NCBI GenBank assembly: GCA_029204225.1 | Contig: CM055111.1 | Span: forward strand, 22,711,355-22,775,354 | DNA: 64,000 bases | Source of the DNA: Diphasiastrum complanatum | Lineage: Eukaryota > Streptophyta > Lycopodiopsida > Lycopodiales > Lycopodiaceae | Direction of reading: 5' to 3' | Shown here: piece after piece, positions 54,601 through 64,000 of the stretch | Layout of the letters: the number at the start of each line of letters is the position of its first letter | Position numbering within the stretch: position 1 is the stretch's first letter | Program-made: the position numbers and the translations under genes | The notes under the pieces: generated by a model | Told to the model about the DNA's origin: nothing | Seen by the model: the letters and a program-made list of their open reading frames with translations, nothing else | The model's database searches: none

Positions 54601-57600
54601 GAAGGCCAGAAGGCTGAGGTTGAGGCTAGGTGGCAAGGCAAAGCCACTTGGCAGGTAGTAGGATAGCATGGAGAGGGAGGCATACCTCTCCTATGCATCT
54701 GTTTTTTGTGAAAAAAGGTGGAGGTGGTGGTGCATCCTTCTCTTTGCTCTCTCTTATTCCTCTTGGCAGCCATGGACAATACCATTTGGTTTGTGAAGAG
54801 ACAGCAAGAGGAGCCTTGTATCTACCTTCCTTGAGTAGCTTTTGATTCTGTTCTATCGTCCCTTTCTTAATTCACCTCTCTTCTTCTTGTAAAATGGATC
54901 ATAATCCTACCACACAGCCTATGTCCCCTGTTCATGAGGCCACAATATCTGCCTCTGTTTTAGACCCTGATGCTTTGATGCTAACTATTAACAGTCTACA
55001 ACAACAAATTGTGGATATGTAAGCTAAGCACAGTCGGGATTAGCAGGATCTCAAGGAATTCACGCAGCTAAGGCAATTGGTGCATCAACCCTTGTTCACT
55101 CCTGAAGTTTTTGCTGGGGAAAAGAAGGATAGAACCCCGGAGGCGGTCTTGCAATGGCTGGATCGATGGAATTCGCACTTTTCCATGCACGATTCATCCG
55201 AGGACAACAAGATCAATCTAGCCGTCATGTACCTGCGAGGTAAAGCATTTACCTGGTGGCAAGATATAAGGGGTAAGCCTGAAGTTTCTAGGAATTGGGA
55301 GGATTTTTGTAAGGCCTTTAAGGCGGCCTTCCTTCCTATTCTTGATGATTTTGAATTTTACCGTCAGTATGCAACGATCCATATGGGAAACCGGCCCCTG
55401 GATCAGTATTTACAAGAATTTCAAGAGGTCTATTCTCGTTTCAAAACTAGAATAGATCCTTTGTTAGTAAAGTTGCATTTCATACTGGGGTTTACCAAGA
55501 GCTGGCACACAAACTTTTCCATTCCGGAAAAGTAACCCATTCCTAATGGAATAGTCTCTTTGTATCTTGTCCTGAGGAGAAATCTTGGAATCCTACATTC
55601 CAAGCTCATCACTAGATCTAGAAGAACCTGCCAAGACGTCTAGCCAAATACGACCGAAGTACCTATCGGTCTTACACAAATCTCTTAAGGACAGATACAA
55701 CTCAGATTGGATCTCAGAAAAGCTTAACTGATTAACCTCTCCAATCCGGCTTAAGGCATCCGCGACACTATTAGAAGTACCTTTCCGGTACTCAATGTCA
55801 TAATGAAATTCTTGGAGCATCTCTGACCATCTTGCCTTACGACCCCTAAGGTCGACCGCATCGTTAATATACTTTAACGCTTGATGGTCAGTAACTATAG
55901 TAAACTGGAACCATACAAATAATGTCTCCAAACTTTCAGGGCATTAATAACAGCGAAAAGTTCCTTGTCATAGGTGGAATACCGCCTTTGAGCAAGGTCC
56001 AACTTCTTGCTTTCAAAAGCTACCGGTCTACCATCCTGATATAGGACTATGCCTATAGCATAGTCACTGGCATCCATTTCAAGTACATACGGCTTGTTAG
56101 GATCCACTATGTGTAGAATAGGCGTTGTAGTTACACAATATTTGAGGTTCTCAAAACTCTGATTCAACTCTTCAGTCCAAGTAACTGGAGGACTGAACTT
56201 ACCGTGCCGGCTAACTCTTTTAGCCCCTCTAAGGACATTTGTCAAGGCCAATGCAATTAATGCATAGTTCAAGATGAATCTATGAAAAAACCCTGTAAAG
56301 CCCAAAAAGGACTTAACCTCCCGGATGGTTTTAGGGATAGGCCATTCACGTACTTGTCGGACTTTATTTGGGTCAATTTCCAACCCATGGTCCGAAATAA
56401 TGTGACCAAGGTATAACAACCTTTTCTGGAAGAACACACATTTGGATTCCTTGGCAAAAAGCTTCTCTTGTCTAAGTAACTTTAAGATAGTCCTGAGATG
56501 CTCCTCATGCTCCTCCAAGGTCTTATGATAGATGAGAATATCATCTAAGTAGACTATTACGAACTTTCCTAGATATGGACGAAGAAGATCGTTCATCATC
56601 TGTTGGAAAGTCGCTGGAGCATTTGTCAAGCCAAATGGTAAAACCAAAAACTCATAATGGCCGTATCTAGTTCTAAACCCGGTTTTTTCAATATCCTCAG
56701 TTTTTATGCGAATCTGATGATACCCTGATCTCAGATCGATTTTGGTGAAGTACTTTACACAATGCAATCAATCAACCAGTTCATCCATTCGCGGCAAAGG
56801 ATAACGGTTTTTAATCGTTAACTTATTCAACTTTTTAAAGTCCACACAAAGACGAGTACCTCCGTCTTTTTTATCAACAAGGAGCACAGGTGCTCCCCAG
56901 GGAGATTTACTAGGCCTAACATGGTCCATCTTAAGGTAATTTTGCAGTTGCCTATAAACCTCATCCTCTTCAGTAGTACTCATCCTATATGGATACAGTG
57001 ATATAGGCGAACTACCAGGAATCAGTTTAATACCATGGTCAACACCCCTAGAGGGGGGAAGACCCTCGGGAAGCTGCTCAGGAAATACATCGTTAAATTC
57101 TTGTCTAAGTTTCCTAAAAATTTCGCCTTCCGGCGAGTTTCCTTGCTTTAGGTTATTAGACATAATTTCCATTTGGAGATTGTAAAATTGCAAACTAAGT
57201 AAAATCTTTTAACCAACATAAATGAGAACCGCAATCCACAATATCCATACATTTAACAGTTTCCAAAGCAGAAAGCATATACGGAGTAGAAATATCAACA
57301 TTTTCATTCAATTCTATGAGTGAGCCGTTATGTAAGAACGACAAACTTTGTGTTACATAGTTTTTCTTCATAGACTCGTTCCTCTCATAGAACCACTCTT
57401 TACCAAGTATAACTTCTACCCTATCTAGATTCATAATATGAAAGTCTAATTTATCTTTATAGGCTTGAATCTCTATTGGTAGACGTGGGACTATCCGGTC
57501 CCAAACTTGGCTTTCTGCTCCTGTTGCCAGCTTCACTGTGTATCGGTGGTCACTTTGCCTTGTTTTTACCTTCAGCTTCTGCAACAAATTAGTGTTAATA

Positions 57601-60600
57601 AAATTATGTGTGGAACCATTGTCAAATAAAACAGTTACGGCTTGACCACCCACAACCCCTTTCATCCGAATGAGGTCATGAGGGCCAAAAACAGCCGTAT
57701 TAAAACAACAATGCTCACACACAGAATTACGAGCAAAGGAAAGATCTACACTAGATATGCTAGAGTTACCTGGCGTCTTAAAAGATGCCCCTTTAGCTTT
57801 CCGTTTCTTTGGACATTCCTTCGCGACATGACCTGGTTCCATGCAATTGAAGCACAGATTGTCGCTTCTGGCTTTCATGAAGGTTTCCTGGTCCAAGGTT
57901 GATCTTTTCTTCGATTTCCCTGAACCTGAAGCCCCTTCCTTTGCCTTATCTTTCGATTTCTTTGGAAAGAAAGGCCTCTTACCCTTTACGTTGGGCAAGA
58001 CACCAGTCTCAGGCTTAGCCATCGTACGAGTATCATCGTAGATTCTGGCGAAGCGAACAACATCCTCGAGGGTAAGAGGCTGGTTCCTCCTGACCTCTAG
58101 CTGGTAGTCTCTTGGCAACCCCAGTATAAAATGCAATTTTACTAACAAGGGATCTATTCTAGTTGCAAAACGAGAACAAACCTCTTGAAATTCTTGTAAA
58201 TACTGATCCAGGGGCCGGTTCCCCATATGGATTGTTGCATACTGACGATAAAATTCAAAATCATCAAGAATAGGAAGGAAGGCCGCCTTAAAGGCCTTAC
58301 AAAAATCCTCCCAATTCCTAGGAACTTCAGGCTTACCCCTTATATCTTGCCACCAGCCTCGCAGGTACATAACGGCTAGATTGATCTTGTTGTCCTCGGA
58401 TGAATCGTGCATGGAAAAGTGTGAATTCCATCGATCCAGCCATTGCAAGACCGCCTCCGGGGTTCTATCCTTCTTTTCCCCAGCAAAAACTTCAGGAGTG
58501 AACAAGGGTTTGATGCACCAATTGCCTTAGCTGCATCAATTCCTTGAGATCCTGCTGATCCCGACTGTGCTTTGCTTGCATATCCACAATCTGTTGTTGT
58601 AGACTGTTAATAGCTAGCATCAAAGCATCAAGGTCTACGACAGAGGCAGATACTGTAGCCTCATGAACAGGGGACATAGGCTGTGTAGTAGGAGTAGGCT
58701 CCATTTTTACAAAGAGAAGAGAGGTGAATTAAGACGAGATGAAAGAAGAGAATCAAAAGCTACTCAAGGAAGGTAGATACAAGGCTACTCTTGCTGTCTC
58801 TTCACAAACCAAATGGTATTGTCCATGGCTGCCAAGAGGAATAAAAGAAAGCAAAGAGAAGTCACCACCACCTCCACCTCTTTTCACACTAAACAGATGC
58901 TTGGAAGAGGCATACCTCCCTCTTCATGCCATCCTACCATCTGCCAAGTGGCCTTGCCTTGCCACCTAGCCTCCACCTCAGCCTTCTGGCCTTCTTCTAG
59001 CAATCTGCCAGGTGGCCTACAGTTCCCTTCTCCGCTTCTATCCTAGTTTTCCTTCCACCTGTCCATCGCTGGCAGATAGCAATAGGAAGAGGAAAACTGG
59101 TGTAGATTTTCAGGGAGGCCCCCGATTTACTCAGCTGAAGATCTGACATACATTGCAATTGGAGGGCGCTTCTAGCTGCCACCTCTCCTGGCCCATAAGA
59201 TGCCACGTGGCAGATTTGCCAACTACTTTCTGGCAACCCCTGCTGAACAAACAGTGATGGTAAATTTTCAAGTTAAGTTATTTGCTGAGGAGGGCCCATT
59301 GCAACTAGAAATCCACAGATCTTGAGCGGAATTGCAACAGGAAAGACCGCCACCTGTCCTACCTTGGACAGTGCCACGTGGTAGGTCTTCCTTGGGCCCT
59401 CAACCGTTTTTTTTTAAAACTTTTTTTACTTCAAAATTTATAAAAAACAGCGGAAGGAAAAAAACCCTAAAAAATGCATAAAAAATGCATTTTAAATCCG
59501 TCAGAAACACCAAAACTTACAAGAGAAACTCTACGGATCAATGCACGTGCTTTCAGCATGCAGTGGCTCTGATACCATATGTTACAATCTTACTTACTAC
59601 AAACCTCCAGATTATGTTACAATCCTACTTACTGCAAACCTCCAGGTGCCGGTTAACCACAAGAGACCAAACGATTCACGTTCCCTTAACCACAAGAGAT
59701 CGAACGATTCACGTTCCTCCCCGCCATAGGACCTAATCCGGGTCCACCCACCGTGCCCTGGCCTGTGACCATATCAAGCTGGATCTGACCTCCATCCCAA
59801 ACGGCGTCCCATACTACCGCCTAGGCTCTCAGCCATCTCCTGCCTCACGCTAGCAATACATCTTGGCCTTGCACACGCTCTCCATCCACCTCCTCCTAGG
59901 TAGATAGAATGGATGGCAAATGAGCCCTCCTCCCTTTGTATCTCTCCAAGGAGAGAGACTCCAAGCCATGTGCACTCCTGGATCATGACACGTGGCAACC
60001 ATGCAGGTTCACGAGTCACCGGTAAAGTCTACAGGCCCAGTCATCGTCCAGTCTCAAGGCTGGGTTTGGGACCCAAGGGAGTTGGGTCCCTAACAGGCAC
60101 CAAGCACACCCACATTCTTAAGCTCACCTTGGACACTTGGTGATGCCTCTCCTCCTTTTTTGGTTCTTCCTTGTCTACTCTGCCCTTGCTCCAATCGTTC
60201 TCATCCTTATTTTTTCAAGCCTCATTCTCCCTTGCTCTCCTCCCCTTCTCCTTCTTCTTTCAAGCTTGAATCCTTATCTTCTCCTACTCTTTTTGCTCTC
60301 CCCTCCCCCCCTTTTTCTCCCCTTTACTTTTTCTCTCCATGCTTCTCTTTCTCTTTTTGTCTCGTTTCTCCTTTTCTGCTCCTCCTTGCTACCTTTGCTT
60401 TCTCCACACGTAAAAAGCAATGAGATTTGAACAAGTAGAACTGTTTTCAAGTTTTTTCCCCTGAGGTTGCTAAAAAATTTGATTCAAGCTAATTAATTTT
60501 GTTTCAAATCAAATTGGTGATTCAATAACCATCGAATTACAATTGCAGGAAAAATTGGCTCATAATCATAATGGTTAAAAGTTACTTTACCAAAAAGACA

Positions 60601-61529
60601 ATCAAATTGTTTGTAAGTTGTTGACCTTTTTTGACTTGGAGAAAGAGAATGCTTAAAAGTGAAAGGATCTAGCAAAAGGCAAGTGGGCAATGCATCGTTT
60701 AGAAATAAAGTCTATGTTGTTGGGTGCTTATTCGTTATTTGCAATGTTTTGTAACAAAAAGAATGACTATTACATTCTATAATGAGCACCAAGATTGAGT
60801 ATTTGTTGACTCTTGACAATGCAGGCAACCACTACAAAAATCTGGCAAAGACTTTACACTCTTGAAAATTTTGCCATCGGGAGTTTACCAATACAAGTTC
60901 ATAGTGGATGGTCAATGGAGATACGCACCTGATCTTCCTTCAAATCAAGATGAAATGGGCACCGTGACCAACTTGTTGGATGTACAGGTCAATGTCTAAC
61001 AAGTATTTTTATATCAAAACCTAAGTAAGGACTATTGTAAAATTTCTAGTCTTCGAGGCTTGTTTTTAGTATTGGTTGGTAGGAAGACTATGTTAGATTA
61101 GCCACTTTTCATGTTTTGGGCATATGCTTTTAGTCGAAGCAATAAATGGTGTTGGTTTTGAGATTTGATTGATGAAGTGTAAACCAAGTCCATCCTTCGT
61201 TACAGGATTATGTTCCAGAGAATCTAGAAAACATTGTTGGGTTTGAGCCTCCGCGATCGCCTGAAAGCAGTTACAACAATCCTTTTCCAGTCCAGGATGA
61301 CTATGCAAAAGAGCCTCCTACGGTACCTCCACATTTGCATCTTACTTTACTTAATGCGCCACCCACCCTTGAGGCTCCTGGTGCCCTTCCTCGACCACAA
61401 CATGTGATCTTGAATCATCTCTACGTTGAGAAGGGCAAAACTTCTCGCTCTGTTCTTGCTCTTGGCTCCACACATAGGTTTCGGTCAAAGTATGTTACCG
61501 TTGTAATGTACAAACCTTTGCGCAAGTGA
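40082..61529 (+). CDS. KINB: SnRK1/AMPK beta subunit (AKIN-beta; CBM48 plus ASC domains), complete
   Basis: Spliced from 40082-40321, 47060-47241, 60825-60987 and 61206-61529; all phases agree; 302 residues, against 283-289 for Arabidopsis KINB1/KINB2. It starts MGNSNVSAG (Gly2 is the N-myristoylation site of this family) and has a Ser/Gln-rich disordered arm to about residue 110. The CBM48 glycan-binding domain (about 115-195) has the conserved Trp residues in IVWSHGG (122) and SWDNW (135, 138) and [14 protein letters not shown]. The C-terminal ASC domain (about 220-302: [43 protein letters not shown]) binds the kinase and gamma subunits. The beta subunit scaffolds and localises the SnRK1 energy-sensing kinase. 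The MGN start is chosen because it restores the family N-terminus. Introns are 6738, 13583 and 218 bp. Confidence 0.92.
40322..41689. other. 5' part of SnRK1 beta intron 1, nothing recognised
   Basis: Two similar phrases (CCTGGTTTTTTCTGAATC / CCAGGTTTTTTTTCAAAA, each followed by AGTAGGTCAAT.TGACT) lie about 105 bp apart at 40633 and 40712. No coding motif. Confidence 0.4.
41690..42050 (-). pseudogene. RTE-type LINE reverse-transcriptase fragment
   Basis: The minus strand at 42050-41880 reads [20 protein letters not shown] then EKAINQ, close to the [21 protein letters not shown] block of plant non-LTR RTs. Further left it decays, with only a weak DDV-like remnant near 41870. It abuts a plus-strand copia integrase at about 42076. 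Confidence 0.65.
42076..43010 (+). pseudogene. Copia integrase C-terminus and RT start
   Basis: 42110-42212 gives [20 protein letters not shown] and [11 protein letters not shown], then a stop. 42216-42700 continues [34 protein letters not shown] and the variable linker. 42870-43010 is the RT N-terminus ([27 protein letters not shown]). RT is lost after this, where it jumps to [13 protein letters not shown]. Confidence 0.85.
43011..43570 (+). pseudogene. Copia-linked open frame with repeated linker sequence
   Basis: A continuous frame with the copia RT start. After a short RT scrap ([14 protein letters not shown]) it reads a Ser/Glu/His-rich tract that repeats the copia linker theme ([18 protein letters not shown] versus [21 protein letters not shown]). 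It is probably a rearranged duplicate of the integrase-RT linker. Confidence 0.5.
43571..45500 (-). pseudogene. Minus-strand copia gag scraps and leader
   Basis: At about 43880-43760 the minus strand reads [20 protein letters not shown], a copia gag motif; further right [15 protein letters not shown] (about 44010) resembles gypsy gag, so the region is mosaic. 44300-45500 is unassigned leader leading to the primer-binding site at 45501. Confidence 0.5.
45501..45515 (-). other. tRNA-iMet primer-binding site
   Basis: The minus strand reads TGGTATCAGAGCCAT. The LTR of this element should extend rightwards from 45516 and includes the GA array. Confidence 0.7.
45590..45652. repeat. (GA)n microsatellite, 63 bp
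   Basis: Uninterrupted GA run in SnRK1 beta intron 1, probably inside an LTR. Confidence 0.95.
45897..46142. repeat. Tandem duplication, ~90-bp unit at ~155-bp spacing
   Basis: Two copies of GAACTGGACCACAT...GTACCT/CATACCT.AAACT.CTGG.AACC...ATACCCATATTGCCCA, at 45897-45982 and 46051-46142, about 80% identical. Confidence 0.75.
46143..47059. other. 3' end of SnRK1 beta intron 1, nothing recognised
   Basis: No coding or transposon motif. The polypyrimidine tract and TGTACAG acceptor precede 47060. Confidence 0.4.
47060..47241 (+). CDS. KINB: SnRK1 beta, exon 2
   Basis: The acceptor is GCTGTACAG. It encodes [12 protein letters not shown] to [11 protein letters not shown] (first half of CBM48). 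It ends in phase 2 with a weak donor AG|GTTCTC that runs into a pyrimidine-rich stretch; the codon AG|G joins exon 3. Confidence 0.9.
47353..47384. repeat. (CTTT)n short microsatellite
   Basis: CTTT units running into CTCT, 110 bp after exon 2. Confidence 0.85.
47400..48309. other. Start of SnRK1 beta intron 2, nothing recognised
   Basis: No coding motif. Confidence 0.4.
48310..48800 (-). mobile_element. 3' LTR of the minus-strand chromovirus
   Basis: On the minus strand it begins TGTTAGAGTCC at 48800, just after a purine tract (GAGGAGGGAAGGAT, 48801-48814). The far end is unclear (about 48310). GC-richer than its surroundings. Related pieces lie at 8800-8960 and 12990-13065. Confidence 0.65.
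48815..52328 (-). pseudogene. Ty3/gypsy chromovirus gag-pol (minus strand)
   Basis: Minus strand: gag from ATG at 52328 ([16 protein letters not shown]), with frameshifts through 52267-51280; the zinc knuckle is lost or degenerate. Protease region 51129-50773 ([18 protein letters not shown]). RT 50763-50233 ([20 protein letters not shown]) and 50223-49954 with FIDD in place of YxDD. RNase H 49961-49152 ([36 protein letters not shown]). Right after the integrase zinc region begins (QRVWL) the frame jumps to [15 protein letters not shown], so most of the integrase core is deleted. The tail ([20 protein letters not shown]) continues to 49060, and a degenerate chromodomain ([15 protein letters not shown]) lies at about 48930-48885. 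No 5' LTR was found. Confidence 0.88.
52329..53575. other. Chromovirus leader remnant and unassigned intron
   Basis: Upstream of the gag ATG (minus strand) no primer-binding site or LTR could be found, so the 5' end of the chromovirus is missing or highly diverged. No gene. Confidence 0.4.
53576..54009 (+). mobile_element. 5' LTR of the plus-strand gypsy copy (434 bp)
   Basis: TGTTAGGGACCC ... GATTGTAACA, followed by TA and the primer site TGGTATCAGAGCC at 54012-54024. It matches the inverted LTR at 59580-60095. Confidence 0.88.
54025..54893 (+). other. Gypsy leader, plus copy
   Basis: Untranslated leader with CCACGTGGCA..-type phrases and a GA/CT-rich part. Homologous, in reverse, to 58705-59560. 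Confidence 0.7.
54894..55490 (+). pseudogene. Gypsy gag, plus copy, cut off by an inversion junction
   Basis: Starts [16 protein letters not shown]; in-frame stops at 55020 (TAA) and 55041 (TAG); then [39 protein letters not shown] and [18 protein letters not shown] to [10 protein letters not shown] at 55490. There it passes into the reverse complement of pol. Homologous to the minus copy at 58133-58704. Confidence 0.88.
55491..58704 (-). pseudogene. Gypsy gag-protease-RT-RNase H, minus copy
   Basis: Minus strand: gag from ATG at 58704 ([16 protein letters not shown]), a frameshift near 58505, then 58505-57195 with [19 protein letters not shown], the CCHC knuckle [14 protein letters not shown] and protease [12 protein letters not shown] (DNG where D-S/T-G is usual). 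RT 57193-56768 ([20 protein letters not shown]), an in-frame stop at 56768-56770, then 56767-55895 ([42 protein letters not shown]). RNase H continues after a frameshift to 55593. The integrase N-terminus starts ([15 protein letters not shown]) but is cut at about 55491. Integrase core and 3' LTR are absent. Confidence 0.9.
58705..59579 (-). other. Gypsy leader and primer-binding site, minus copy
   Basis: Inverse counterpart of 54010-54893. The primer site TGGTATCAGAGCCAC is at 59563-59577 (minus). Confidence 0.8.
59580..60095 (-). mobile_element. 5' LTR of the minus gypsy copy (516 bp)
   Basis: On the minus strand it begins TGTTAGGGACCC at 60095 and ends GATTGTAACA at 59580. It is longer than its partner because of two short tandem duplications near its 3' end (TGTTACAATC.TACTTACT.. 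at 59580-59640 and the AACCACAAGAGA.C units at about 59655-59710). Confidence 0.88.
60137..60415 (+). repeat. Pyrimidine-rich tract in SnRK1 beta intron 2
   Basis: About 280 bp, mainly C and T on the plus strand (CTCCTCC, CTTTTTCTCC, CTCTTTCTC), starting 40 bp outside the gypsy LTR. It gives hydrophobic pseudo-frames but no gene. Confidence 0.8.
60416..60824 (+). other. 3' end of SnRK1 beta intron 2
   Basis: Unique-looking sequence ending with the acceptor CAATGCAG. Nothing else seen. Confidence 0.5.
60825..60987 (+). CDS. KINB: SnRK1 beta, exon 3
   Basis: The acceptor is CAATGCAG. It encodes [19 protein letters not shown] to [11 protein letters not shown] (second half of CBM48). Donor GTCAAT at 60988. 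It lies 13.6 kb from exon 2. Confidence 0.9.
61206..61529 (+). CDS. KINB: SnRK1 beta, exon 4
   Basis: The acceptor is GTTACAG. It encodes [19 protein letters not shown], then the ASC domain to [11 protein letters not shown] and TGA at 61527-61529. Confidence 0.92.
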   Translation, partial: DYVPENLENIVGFEPPRSPESSYNNPFPVQDDYAKEPPTVPPHLHLTLLNAPPTLEAPGALPRPQHVILNHLYVEKGKTSRSVLALGSTHRFRSKYVTVVMYKPLRK

Positions 61530-63380
61530 GAACTCAATGTAGTTATCGTACTGTAGAAAACTTTTCTCGAGGCTTGCCACTTTGAAAATGGTAGGTGTTG
61601 CCTCCCATGTTATATTCCACCTTTTTTAATTAGTTTTTTTTTTCTCAATGAACCTTTTTGTTATTTGCTTGGAAAGTTCTCATGTCTAAATATGCATTTA
61701 AGAACTAAATTGAATCCAAGCCTTGAGGATGTGGTTGCATAAATGATGGATCACAGAGTGAAGAGAGACTTTAAACAAACTCACATGAAAGAACTTATTG
61801 AGGGGAGGTGGGGTGGGGTGGTGGTCAAACATTATTCATAATACATAGGATATGTAAGGGATAAGAGTAAGGTTCGGGCTATTTTGAATATTTTATTTCA
61901 AGCTTACAAGTTTATACATTGAATTTTTGCATGCTGATTTTTTATATGTACTGATACTTGAAATTTAATTTAATTTTTGGTGCCCATAACTTCAAATTCT
62001 GAAATTTTCCGTGTTGATATTTTGCACATGTAATGATAACAAGATTAAATTTCATTAATCTGAAAAAGTCAAATTTTGAGATTTTGCAGATTGATAGCTG
62101 AGTCATAATCAACAAATAATTTGGGTACCAAGTTGGATTGAATTGAAACTTTTAACTATGTACAATAATCGATTTAAACAAATTACATACTTCGAGCTTT
62201 TGACATTCAAACTAATTTTAATAGATTGATAACTAGTTAGGTATCACAAATGAGAAAACCTTCAAGTACTTGAAGCTGAGGGTTAAAAAAAAAACGTTTT
62301 TGTTGTTGTCTTTCTATCTGTGGGGTGTCTAGATCAAAGCATCAACATTCCCAATTCATTCCTTAAATTTGGGTAGTAGAGATTTGCAAAAAAGAAAATA
62401 GCTATCTTTTGCAATGCTCGACTTTCCAATTTCTAAGTGGGTTGGTCAAAAAGCAAAAAAAACATCAAATGTGAGATGGTAAGGATGTATTAAAAGTGTG
62501 GTTCTCCTCACAATGGATATGTTTTTTTTATTCGTATTTTGGTCACATTTGCAATATATTTGACTTTGCTCATTATAAATACAAGTATGATTCCAATTTG
62601 AATTCCGACAAATTTTATCTGCTATACAAGTAAAACAATTGCTTACGGTTAATGATGGGTGTACATCTTAGTGTTGTAATACAAGGGGAATTCCATGTTA
62701 TAAAGAAGGCTTTTATTTCCTTAGCCACAACTTAAATAGACATAACATTGGTGTGTTTCTTCTATGGACTTCTGATCATCAAAGCTCTTCTATTTTATCA
62801 CAATCCTTTATATACATATTTTAGACTTGCAATAGATAGCAAGTGCCTTTGGGCCTTACACAAAGGATTAAACAAGCAAGCATTTTGTGTTGTTGGTTTG
62901 AAGTATACACTCCTAAGAATTTTGGTTTGCATCATGTATAATACTATAATGCAAATTCAATTATTGATAAGCACTTGGTTTAAATGGAAAAATATGAAAT
63001 ATGAAATATAAATAAAATGTCAGATGTCAAAATCACTTTTTCAGAACCATTTCATTATTAAAAATTAACAAATATATTTTTGTCTATAATTCCTAACTAG
63101 CATGAGTCAAAACATTTTGGCACCATGTGGAAGGAGTTTGGAGCTAGATTTCCATTTAATTGAATCTCTTATTGGTGTGTTTAGGCGATGCACTTCAAAT
63201 TCAAGGTTCATAAGAAGGGCTTTTTCCTTGTATTCATATTTGCCTTCAACTAATACCTAGCCAACATTTTATTGATACAATGCCTTTGTGCATATTGCTA
63301 AAATTTGTCAAAGAGGGTAACCGTTTTCGTTTACTAGAATTTTAGTAATGCATTGTAACTTTGGTTCCCTTGTAATATTA
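61530..63380. other. 3' flank of the SnRK1 beta gene, no gene recognised
   Basis: Presumed 3' UTR followed by AT-rich DNA with no coding motif, LTR or repeat that I can identify. Confidence 0.4.
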
Positions 63381-63424
63381 ATATGCTTTATAACGTTGAG
63401 ATATGCTTTATAACGTTGAGATAT
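63381..63424. repeat. Recent 20-bp tandem duplication
   Basis: ATATGCTTTATAACGTTGAG occurs twice head to tail, both copies identical, followed by the start of a third (ATATGC). Confidence 0.85.
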
Positions 63425-64000
63425 GCCTTTGTTGATACTTCTGATAGTGTTGACAAAGATGATATCAAGACCACCTATGATCAAGTAGAGTTGATACATA
63501 TTGTAAGCAATTTCAAACATGCACAAGGTTTGAACCTAGATTTGAGATTGTATATTGTGATGCACATGTTCATGATATCCATGGAAATGTTGTGCATTTT
63601 TATTGGTGGGTGCCTCATCAAGTCTTTGATGGAATCTTGATACACTCTTTGACAAATAAGATGATCAGACCAAAGCCATTTTGCAACATCAACATACTGA
63701 TGCCTTGACATGATGCAATTTGAAGACATGTATTCTAGTTGATATAAAATAAATACACAAGGTCATTCCAAAAGTGCCACATGGAATAAAAATATATTCT
63801 CCTCGATGCCATAAGAACAAACTTCTGGACCTTTGGAAATATTCAACTTGCATGAAAATTTATACTTTGCACTAGGTAAACTAGCTTCCTCATCAGCAAT
63901 ACGAAGCATGTGTCTTTCAATTTCATGATTTGTGAAATTCTTCAAGAAAAAGATTTTGTCGACGTGTAATACGGGCTATGGTCCTATTTGTCATAGTCAT
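63425..64000. other. Unassigned right end
   Basis: A minus-strand frame 63763-63945 (RIADEEASLPSAKYKFSCKL) looks protein-like but has no recognisable family or splice context. Otherwise nothing. Confidence 0.3.

Noticed and set aside
60137-60430. Hydrophobic frames resembling membrane proteins
   Set aside because: Composition artefact of a 280-bp pyrimidine tract.

Overview
This is plant nuclear DNA. Two split genes have introns swollen by plant LTR retrotransposons (Ty1/copia and Ty3/gypsy chromovirus types), tRNA-iMet primer-binding sites recur (TGGTATCAGAG...), and there are several very long (GA/CT)n arrays. Kilobase introns filled with decayed retroelements fit a TE-rich, slowly purging angiosperm genome. 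A basal lineage such as Amborella is possible, but that is a guess from style, not a proof. No prokaryotic features, organellar genes, tRNA or rRNA genes were recognised.

Layout. 1-4133: remains of a minus-oriented LTR element, with a 543-bp hAT-like MITE inserted in it. 4134-20974 (+): eight 3' exons (581 codons) of a two-domain SRPBCC/COQ10 (START-like) protein with a C-terminal duplicated MPxR...GG repeat. Its 5' exons were not found. Its introns hold copia, gypsy and MITE insertions. 20975-39900: about 19 kb of TE-rich intergenic DNA. It includes an unidentified coding relic (26171-27582), a decayed copia (27740-29140) and two head-to-head copia copies (31566-34262 minus, 34400-38955 plus). 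40082-61529 (+): a complete 302-aa SnRK1/AMPK beta subunit in four exons. Its first intron (6.7 kb) carries LINE and copia pieces. Its second intron (13.6 kb) carries a minus-strand chromovirus and a large inverted pair of gypsy copies. 61530-64000: no gene recognised.

How it fits together. Only two host genes are supported, both on the plus strand and both interrupted mainly by retroelements that are no longer competent. The beta subunit is a scaffold and glycan-sensing arm of the SnRK1 energy-sensing kinase; its leader has three upstream AUGs. The SRPBCC gene is probably a lipid or isoprenoid-binding protein; homologues are thought to be plastid proteins, but the N-terminus is not visible here. 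The most distinctive structures are: a hAT-like MITE family with perfect 8-bp target duplications, including two different elements that used the same target octamer side by side; a 5' splice site that runs directly into a 122-bp TC/AC microsatellite; a microhomology-joined inverted gypsy pair inside an intron; and an unassigned ~460-codon reading frame broken by two amber codons.
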